A DNA stretch of 64,000 nucleotides. Source: Thermoplasmatota archaeon. GTDB taxonomy: Archaea > Thermoplasmatota > Thermoplasmata > Thermoplasmatales > Thermoplasmataceae. Both the position numbers and the translations under genes were made by a program. Below, in pieces: positions 57,192 to 64,000 of this stretch. Position 1 is the first letter of the stretch, and every line of letters starts with the position of its first letter. Below the pieces are notes generated by a model. It worked only from the letters and a program-made list of their open reading frames with translations. It had not been told where the DNA came from and ran no database searches. The stretch lies in contig JAMCUL010000006.1 in assembly GCA_023381355.1 (NCBI GenBank), positions 1-64,000 on the forward strand, written 5' to 3'.

Positions 57192-59022
57192 TATGGTACG
57201 TTCTCCAGAGTTCCTCGGGAAACATTGAGCCGAATGATTTAAAGAATGGCTCAATTGTATCGAATTCATTCAGGAAGCCTTTTGCGTCTATTTCAAGGAT
57301 CGATTTTATCTTATCGCGTTCTACATTGGCTGGAAGCCTGAGATCATCAATATTTGGAACATATCCCATCGGAGTATCCACTGCACTCGTAATTGTCCCA
57401 TCAATCCTCTTCACGATCCATTCGACGACTCTCATGTTCTCTGAGTACCCGGGCCAGATGAAATTCCCCATCCCGTCTTTTCTGAACCAGTTCACATTAT
57501 AAATTTTTGGAGGATTTTTAAGTATTTTTCCTATTTCAATGTAATGCTGGAAATACTCACCCATATTGTAGGGCATGAACGGCCTCATTGCCATTGGATC
57601 ATTTCTCAGTTCTCCTACTTTTCCTATAGCAGCTGCAGTTGTCTCAACACGTTGCATTGCACCAAACAGTACACCTTCATTCCATGACTTTGCCTCCATT
57701 ATAAGAGGAATCAGATCACTTCTTCTTCCCCCAAACAGGAAAGCAGAAACCGGTGCCCCCATGGGATTTTCATAATCCTTTGACAGATCGGCATACTCGT
57801 GTATTGGTGTGGTGAATCTGGAATTTGGATGGGCAATCTTTTCTTTTCCATCATATACCCTTCCCTGCCAGTCAATAACTCCATCAGGCACAGGACCCAT
57901 CCCTTCCCAGAATGGATTTCTGTCCCTGTCTATTCCGACGTTCGTAAAGAGGGTATTCTTCATAATCGCCTCCATTGCCCCCGGATTTGTTTTCATGCTT
58001 GTATGCGGAGCAACACCGAAAAAGCCATATTCAGGATTTATGCCTCTCAGTGTGCCTTCCACATTGTTCATCCAGGTTATATCATCACTTATGAGGGAAG
58101 TTGCCCACCCCTCTTTCGCGTAATGTTCAGGAGGCTTCAGCATTGAAAGATTAGTTTTCCCGCTTGAACTTGGGAATGCGCCTGATATAAATGTTGATTT
58201 GCCGCTCGGGTCCTTGACCTCTATAAGCATCATATGTTCTGCAAGCCATCCCTCCCTCCTTGCCTTGAAAGATGCAATCCTGAGTGCATGGCACTTTTTA
58301 CTGAGCAGTGCGTTTCCACCATAATCTGTATTGAAACTGACGACAAGACCCATCTTCCTGTTCTCATCGGGAAAATGCATGATAAATCTCTTCTCTGGAT
58401 TCAGCCTCGCTGTTGAGTGGAGGCCAAGAACATAGCTATTCTTCATCGCAATTGATTTTGCCACCTTTTCTCCAACCCGTGTTATTTTCATAAGATTGAG
58501 GACGACGTACCTGCTGTCAGTGAGTTCAAAACCACCGTCACCGAATCCTGAACTGAGTGGACCAAGCCAGTAGGGCACCGCGTATAGCACTTTACCCGCC
58601 ATGCTTCCCTTGAGGTTTGAAATTGCTATCTTCATTGCATCCCGGGAATTCATCCAGTTGTTAGTCGGACCGACTTCTTCCGGACCCCTTTCGGTACATA
58701 TGTATGTATCCTTCTCTGATCTTGCAACATCAAAGGGAGGGCTTCTGTAGAGATAGCAGTTTGGAAAATTTGACTCGTTAAGCTTTATAAGTTTTCCTTC
58801 GCGATGCAATTCATCAGTAATTGTCTTTTCTTCATTACCGTCTATAACATGTATTGAATGAGCACCGGTAAGGAATGCATATTCAGTTATGAGATCCGAA
58901 ACCTCGTTGAAAATACCCTCATTTTCCTTCCTGAGTAATTTCATAAATAAGCTACTACCGATCTCCTCTCTGTATGATTGAACAAACTGTCCCTGCTTGG
59001 CTTCTTTTTCAACACCTAACAT
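57160..59022 (-). CDS. pckG: Phosphoenolpyruvate carboxykinase (GTP)
   Basis: FISGAFPSSSGKTNLSM, FGVAPHTSMKTNPGAM, MGPVPDGVIDWQG, FLFGGRRSD. Confidence 0.95.
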   Translation of the reverse strand: MLGVEKEAKQGQFVQSYREEIGSSLFMKLLRKENEGIFNEVSDLITEYAFLTGAHSIHVIDGNEEKTITDELHREGKLIKLNESNFPNCYLYRSPPFDVARSEKDTYICTERGPEEVGPTNNWMNSRDAMKIAISNLKGSMAGKVLYAVPYWLGPLSSGFGDGGFELTDSRYVVLNLMKITRVGEKVAKSIAMKNSYVLGLHSTARLNPEKRFIMHFPDENRKMGLVVSFNTDYGGNALLSKKCHALRIASFKARREGWLAEHMMLIEVKDPSGKSTFISGAFPSSSGKTNLSMLKPPEHYAKEGWATSLISDDITWMNNVEGTLRGINPEYGFFGVAPHTSMKTNPGAMEAIMKNTLFTNVGIDRDRNPFWEGMGPVPDGVIDWQGRVYDGKEKIAHPNSRFTTPIHEYADLSKDYENPMGAPVSAFLFGGRRSDLIPLIMEAKSWNEGVLFGAMQRVETTAAAIGKVGELRNDPMAMRPFMPYNMGEYFQHYIEIGKILKNPPKIYNVNWFRKDGMGNFIWPGYSENMRVVEWIVKRIDGTITSAVDTPMGYVPNIDDLRLPANVERDKIKSILEIDAKGFLNEFDTIEPFFKSFGSMFPEELWRTYHNVRDRLEREL

Positions 59023-59179
59023 TTCAAGCTACCTGCAGTTGTTTATTTTTTTCCTGATATAAAGTTGTTGATAATAATATTCGTCAGTTACATAATCTTC
59101 CATTTGAGCATAAGCAGGGCCAGTTAGATCATGTAACAAGGCAGCAGAATATAAGAAATATATAAATAATAGAAACAGG

Positions 59180-59968
59180 ATGCACCATGAAATGGGATCA
59201 GACCAGCACATTAAAGACGTAAATATGATGGAGATTTCAGTTCTCATTAAAGTGATAAAGGGCGAAAGAAACCTCGCAGAAATCGCCAGAAGCCTTGATA
59301 TCACGCTCCAGGGCGTGAGATATTATATAAACATCTTGAGACAGGATGGATATCTTCTGGATCTTGACATCACGAGCAAGGGTTATGAGTTTCTCTCCTC
59401 TTCACTGTTCCAGATAAAAAAATTCCTGAACGATAATTCCGATTTTCTTTCTGATGCCAACGGATGGGAGGTCATATGTGACGATGATATTAAATCCGGT
59501 GATATTGTATATCTCCGGATGGCAGACGCATATCTTCATGCAAGCAAGAAGAATGTTTCATCAAGCAAGGCAAGATCAGTATCAGATAGCAGTAGGGGCC
59601 AGCGTGCAATCATCGGAGAAATACAGGGAATAATAGAAATTAATTTCGGAAAGGTAGAGGTGCTGCTTATAAAGGATCTTGACAGCAATAATTATGAAAA
59701 GTACATGAAGGAAATTAAAGACGTGAAGAAGAATTTGAATGACAGAAGTATCTTCGTGCTCGGTGAAGGGGCAAGAACACTTTTCGAAGATGGTGATGGA
59801 ATAAACGTGTTTTCCCCCTTAAGGGGTGCATTTGATTCTGCAGTTCGAGGGATGGATTCACTGGTCATTTCCACGGAGGAAGCGTTCAACCTGAATTTTG
59901 AGGAATTTTCGAAACTCAAGGAAGAATTTACAAAAGTAGATGTAACCCTGAATTTCCTACAAATATAA
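59180..59968 (+). CDS. Winged-helix transcriptional regulator with C-terminal sensor-like domain
   Basis: KGERNLAEIARSLDITLQGVRYYINILRQDGYL HTH; C-terminal domain unassigned. Confidence 0.78.
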   Translation: MHHEMGSDQHIKDVNMMEISVLIKVIKGERNLAEIARSLDITLQGVRYYINILRQDGYLLDLDITSKGYEFLSSSLFQIKKFLNDNSDFLSDANGWEVICDDDIKSGDIVYLRMADAYLHASKKNVSSSKARSVSDSSRGQRAIIGEIQGIIEINFGKVEVLLIKDLDSNNYEKYMKEIKDVKKNLNDRSIFVLGEGARTLFEDGDGINVFSPLRGAFDSAVRGMDSLVISTEEAFNLNFEEFSKLKEEFTKVDVTLNFLQI

Positions 59969-60126
59969 TAATATATTTATTTAATAAATTAAATTTTTAT
60001 ATGTCTAACAAATAACGAGAAAAAACAGATGGGAAAAAAATCATAAACGAATCATTTACATAAATATTTAAATAAGTTGAAATTATCACTAATAAATTAG
60101 TACTGAGGTGAATATGATGGAGGACG

Positions 60127-60519
60127 ATGAAGGTGGCCGTGGGAATGCACATTCTTGCAGATATGTATGGGATAAAGCCGGAGCTTCTGGAGACAAAAGA
60201 TATCCTTATGGATATAATTGAGGAATCCGTCAGGGTTGGAAACCTCACGAAGATATCTTCAGATTACTACCAGTTTGAGCCTGTTGGTGCAAGTGGAGTT
60301 GTACTGTTAGCTGAGTCTCATATTTCTTTCCATACGTGGCCGGAATTTGGCTTGATTACACTTGACCTGTTCACATGTGGCGACCCACATAAAGCAGATG
60401 TGGCCTTTGAATACATAAGAGAGGTTCTAAGGCCAACTGAGATCGATTTCAAGAAGCATGAAAGGGGAGAAAAAGTTCCTGAGACAACGGTGATCCCGGA
60501 ACCCCTGGGACCACAATAA
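60127..60519 (+). CDS. speD: S-adenosylmethionine decarboxylase proenzyme (prokaryotic type)
   Basis: ESHISFHTWPEFGLITLDLFTCGDPHKA: pyruvoyl cleavage and catalytic Cys motifs. Confidence 0.95.
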   Translation: MKVAVGMHILADMYGIKPELLETKDILMDIIEESVRVGNLTKISSDYYQFEPVGASGVVLLAESHISFHTWPEFGLITLDLFTCGDPHKADVAFEYIREVLRPTEIDFKKHERGEKVPETTVIPEPLGPQ

Positions 60520-60526
60520 ACCACTG

Positions 60527-61411
60527 ATGAACAATAGATACATTTCAATAATTATTCTTCTGGCTGTTTCCTTTATTCTTTATTTCTATGACAATATAAT
60601 TTCTGATTTCATTCTTGTAGTGGTTCTTGTTGCGGGCCTGGATCTATCATCTGATTTAGTATTTGATCAGATGGTTGAATCACCCGGATCGGATTATAAT
60701 TATTCCTTTCTCCTGCTTGGTTTTATAACTTCCCTGGATGAGATACTGGTTGCAGCTGGATCTGTGTTTTCTGGATTTCCGCAGATTGGATCCGGTGCAC
60801 TTCTCGGCTCATCAGTCCTGATCATTATTCTGTATTCCATGATCGTTGCTATTTCAAGAAGTACATTTCATTTCATGCATCCTTACTATTTCCTCATTTT
60901 CCCGTTTATTCTTGTTCTTGAATTGATTTCCTACAATTATTCTCTTAACGCGACTCCTGTCTATGCACTGTCCATTATTGTGTCACTTGTTGTTGTCTGG
61001 AAGGTGATCAGGGGATGGCAGATAATTCCAGGGAAAAGTGAAGGAGGGAGGATGACAGGTTTCATCTTCCTGATCCCACTTGTCATTTTTGCCCTCCTAC
61101 TTTCCATAGGTACTGAGAGGATATCCAGTGCTGTAAAAATCAGTCAGTTCATGTCAGGTTTTCTGATACCTGGGGTACTGGGGACTATCCCAGAAATGAT
61201 CATGATTTATGGAACTTTCAGAAGAAACATTCATAATGCGGGCGAAGGATTGCTGACAGGTAGCACAATTATGAAGGGCACGCTCCTGTTCCCTGTTGTC
61301 CAGGTGCTGTTCTATGCTGATACCAGGGCTGACACACCACTGATAATATTCTCAGCAGTAGTTTCTGTATTCTTTGCATGCGTGTTATTCTTTAAAGAAT
61401 TCAGGCCTTAG
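60527..61411 (+). CDS. CaCA-type cation/calcium exchanger-like membrane protein
   Basis: About 10 TM; GFITSLDEILVAAGSVFSGFPQIGSGALLGSSVL and GVLGTIPEMIM alpha-repeat-like motifs. Confidence 0.7.
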   Translation: MNNRYISIIILLAVSFILYFYDNIISDFILVVVLVAGLDLSSDLVFDQMVESPGSDYNYSFLLLGFITSLDEILVAAGSVFSGFPQIGSGALLGSSVLIIILYSMIVAISRSTFHFMHPYYFLIFPFILVLELISYNYSLNATPVYALSIIVSLVVVWKVIRGWQIIPGKSEGGRMTGFIFLIPLVIFALLLSIGTERISSAVKISQFMSGFLIPGVLGTIPEMIMIYGTFRRNIHNAGEGLLTGSTIMKGTLLFPVVQVLFYADTRADTPLIIFSAVVSVFFACVLFFKEFRP

Positions 61412-63146
61412 TCCCCCAAAATATATTGTCCTTTCTTTTTATCTTGATTATTTCTTCCAGTGTCCCCATAGTGGCCTCATCAAGCGCATTTGAGCGTAAT
61501 GCCCTGACGACCTCCTCATTGATGTCGACATAAATAGGTCTTTCGGGAAATATCTGCCTGTTCAGGGTCACACCGTCAATTGCAACTGCAACCTCAGAAC
61601 CGGCTTCAGCAAATTTCTTTGAAGTTTCACCTTCCCGTATACTTTTGATTGTACCTGCATACTTGCCATCTTCCCTGATGAGATTATCGTCTACCTTTAT
61701 CCTGCCGGACATCACCTTTACACCGACTATCACAGGTTTAGCTGCCCTGAATATATAATCAGGCATTATAACAAATTTAGAAGGGACTGGCATACCCTGC
61801 TTTCTTTCCTCTTCCATGGCATTCTTACGGTTCACCAGCCATTTATCAATCTCCTCAACGAGATGGTATATAACTCCAGAAGTAACTATTCCAATATCAT
61901 ATGCCATAACTGATGATTTCGCATCAGGGGATAATTCAACATTAAAGCCTGCAAGAATTCTATCCATCGGATCTGTTAATGTTGAAACATCGATAAGGTC
62001 TCTCTTACTGATCTCTCCTATCTGGGCTGACCTTATCTGTATATTCTTCTGTCCCATCTCGTAGGCGATTGCTTCCAGTGAGCCAAGAGTGTCTGCTTTT
62101 AACGTAATTCCATGCTCGGCAAGTTCAATCTTTATTTTTGTCTCGTCCGTGAGCTCCTTTCTTGCCTCTTCCTCATTCCCTGGATTTATTTCTATCACGG
62201 TGGTGCCAGGTAGAACATCATAGCTATCAGAAAGCACAATCCTGACACCTGCTGCCGAAGAAACACTTGATTTTTCAATAACCCTGGTTGAACGGTTTGA
62301 CGCATTTACAAACATTGCCCTGATCTTGGTCTCTTTTATGCCATGTGATGTATTTACAAGGATTTTGGAGCCTGCCTTGAACGTGCCCTGATAGAGTATA
62401 CTGTCCAGGGTTAATCCAAGTGAATCACCACGTCTCACCTCGAGAACGCTGGCTTTTCCGTCACCTTCCTTCTTCGATATGGATTCAGAAAGATATTTCT
62501 GTGCCAGTCCTGTAACAGTGAGAAGGATCTCAATGATCCCTATTCCATACTTCGCACTTGCAGGTACTATAGGAACGGATTTTGTAAAATCAGAAATTCT
62601 ATCGTACCTTTCAGAGGGCAGATTGTACTGATACATCTGGTTCACAATATTGTAAATCTTGGTTTCCATGTCAGCTGCATATTCTTCTCTCTGCTGCTTA
62701 AGGAATTCGGGAAGTGGCAGTTTATCGGTCTTCCTGAAGAGGGAGATCATATCAATCTTGTTTGCCACAATAATGAAGGGGGTCTTGAACTTCTTCAATA
62801 TATTTATTGATTCAACAGTCTGCGGCATCAACCCTTCGTTTATGTCAATGACAAGGATCGCAATGTCAGCCAATGCTCCTCCCCTGGTCCTCATGTTTGC
62901 AAATGCAACATGTCCAGGGGTATCTACAAATAGGAGACCCGGTATCTTAAAAATATTTTTGGTTACCCTGCCATCGGATAATTCTACAATACGGTTAATC
63001 CCAATCTCGGTGGCAGCGATTCGCTGGGTTATTCCACCCTCTTCCTTCTTGCTTATGGCAGTACCCCTTATGGAATCCAGAATGCTTGTTTTACCGTGAT
63101 CTACATGGCCTAAAACACAGATTATGGGTTGCCGTAAGGTTGACAT
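61401..63146 (-). CDS. infB: Translation initiation factor aIF5B (IF-2 like)
   Basis: GHVDHGKTSILDSIRG, VDTPGHVAFANMR, VANKIDMI. Confidence 0.95.
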   Translation of the reverse strand: MSTLRQPIICVLGHVDHGKTSILDSIRGTAISKKEEGGITQRIAATEIGINRIVELSDGRVTKNIFKIPGLLFVDTPGHVAFANMRTRGGALADIAILVIDINEGLMPQTVESINILKKFKTPFIIVANKIDMISLFRKTDKLPLPEFLKQQREEYAADMETKIYNIVNQMYQYNLPSERYDRISDFTKSVPIVPASAKYGIGIIEILLTVTGLAQKYLSESISKKEGDGKASVLEVRRGDSLGLTLDSILYQGTFKAGSKILVNTSHGIKETKIRAMFVNASNRSTRVIEKSSVSSAAGVRIVLSDSYDVLPGTTVIEINPGNEEEARKELTDETKIKIELAEHGITLKADTLGSLEAIAYEMGQKNIQIRSAQIGEISKRDLIDVSTLTDPMDRILAGFNVELSPDAKSSVMAYDIGIVTSGVIYHLVEEIDKWLVNRKNAMEEERKQGMPVPSKFVIMPDYIFRAAKPVIVGVKVMSGRIKVDDNLIREDGKYAGTIKSIREGETSKKFAEAGSEVAVAIDGVTLNRQIFPERPIYVDINEEVVRALRSNALDEATMGTLEEIIKIKRKDNIFWGTKA

Positions 63147-63162
63147 ACAATAATATTACACC

Positions 63163-63609
63163 TCAGAAAAGGTCTTCGTCCCCATACTGGAACTCAATAA
63201 TTTCGTTTTTGCTGAAGAAGATTGGATATTCATGCATGAATGATTCGTCAGAATCAGAAGCATGGATTATATTCCTGTCAATACTGATTGAATAGTCTCC
63301 CCTTATGGTGCCAGGCGCTGATTTTGAACCGTCAGTTGCCCCTGTCATCGTCCTGACCACAGATATTGCACTCTTTCCTTCAAGAAGTATTGCGACTATC
63401 GGGCCACTGGTGATATATGAAACAAGATCCTTGAAAAAAACCTTGTCCTTATGGACATCATAATGTTTCCTTGCCATCTCTTCGCTGACTTTCATCAGTT
63501 TCATTCCTATGATGTTGAGACCTTTTGATTCCAGCCTCTTTATGATTTCACCTGAAAGACGTCGCTTTACGCCGTCTGGTTTTATAAGGACAAGCGTTCT
63601 TTCACTCAA
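63163..63609 (-). CDS. ndk: Nucleoside diphosphate kinase
   Basis: [52 protein letters not shown]. Confidence 0.95.
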   Translation of the reverse strand: MSERTLVLIKPDGVKRRLSGEIIKRLESKGLNIIGMKLMKVSEEMARKHYDVHKDKVFFKDLVSYITSGPIVAILLEGKSAISVVRTMTGATDGSKSAPGTIRGDYSISIDRNIIHASDSDESFMHEYPIFFSKNEIIEFQYGDEDLF

Positions 63610-63845
63610 TGAGATCCCTCTTGCTCAACCTTTTGCCTTTGGGACTCAGAATTTTTCCTAAGTCTCTTTAGATTCTGATATTCTCTTGTCCATTTTATCC
63701 TTCTTGGGACTCTCTTCAGCTTGAGCATGTTGACCCTGCATTTCCTGCTACAGAAATTGAATATGTTTCCATCCTTCCTTATGTATGTCATCCCTGTGCC
63801 GGGCTCAATTTCATTACCGCAAAAAGTGCATACTTTATTAACCAT
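63606..63845 (-). CDS. rpl24e: 50S ribosomal protein L24e
   Basis: [48 protein letters not shown]. Confidence 0.95.
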   Translation of the reverse strand: MVNKVCTFCGNEIEPGTGMTYIRKDGNIFNFCSRKCRVNMLKLKRVPRRIKWTREYQNLKRLRKNSESQRQKVEQEGSH

Positions 63846-63849
63846 TTTA

Positions 63850-64000
63850 TCACCTTATGGACAGCTTCTTTGCTTCCCTTGCTGTTTCTCTTAGCATTAA
63901 TATGTCTCCAACCTTAACAGGACCCAGAACGTTTCTGGCTATGATTCTTCCCTGATCTCTTCCGGATAGCACTCTAACCTTGACTGTTGTTGCTTCGCCA
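63850..64000 (-). CDS. rps28e: 30S ribosomal protein S28e, C-terminal part (truncated at window edge)
   Basis: Reverse complement reads ...[42 protein letters not shown]. Confidence 0.9.
   Translation of the reverse strand, partial: GEATTVKVRVLSGRDQGRIIARNVLGPVKVGDILMLRETAREAKKLSIR

Noticed and set aside
1-64000. CRISPR arrays, restriction-modification, toxin–antitoxin or prophage modules
   Set aside because: No regularly spaced repeats and no cas, R-M or phage structural genes seen. The PIN protein at 6512-6898 overlaps aIF2-beta rather than an antitoxin, so a VapBC call is not supported.
1-64000. tRNA, rRNA or snoRNA genes
   Set aside because: No recognisable cloverleaf or rRNA sequence spotted in the intergenic gaps by eye; a tRNAscan/Infernal run would be decisive.

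Overview
The window is 64 kb of archaeal chromosome. Gene content points to Thermoplasmata/Thermoplasmatales: an aIF2-beta–TRAM fusion, archaeal MBF1, archaeal ether-lipid genes, and an rps28e-rpl24e-ndk-infB operon. It is densely coded and mostly housekeeping and metabolic. I saw no CRISPR array, rRNA, tRNA, prophage or intact IS element by eye. Main contents: (1) archaeal lipid biosynthesis genes (UbiA-type DGGGP synthase + GGGP synthase, a radical-SAM tetraether synthase-like protein, and a divergent geranylgeranyl-reductase-like flavoprotein); (2) a heme-copper oxidase cluster with a membrane-anchored type-1 copper protein and heme O synthase, carrying a HPIVY rather than HPEVY motif; (3) a giant AglB/STT3 oligosaccharyltransferase of about 2,111 aa with an enormous sequon-rich ectodomain; (4) two pyruvoyl enzymes of polyamine synthesis; (5) a few under-characterised loci: an RNase H/RuvC-like protein after rps15–DHH, a PurM-fold protein coupled to ThiE, a 1,214-aa helical-repeat protein next to an M50 protease, and an ABC exporter/HTH island; and (6) a frameshifted IS110-type transposase remnant plus a second decayed ORF. 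Two genes near the left end (Trm1 and GGGPS) appear to lack a usable ATG/GTG/TTG start at the expected N-terminus, and both overlap the previous stop codon (ATAG and CTGA). All family calls are from reading the protein sequences; no database search was run.
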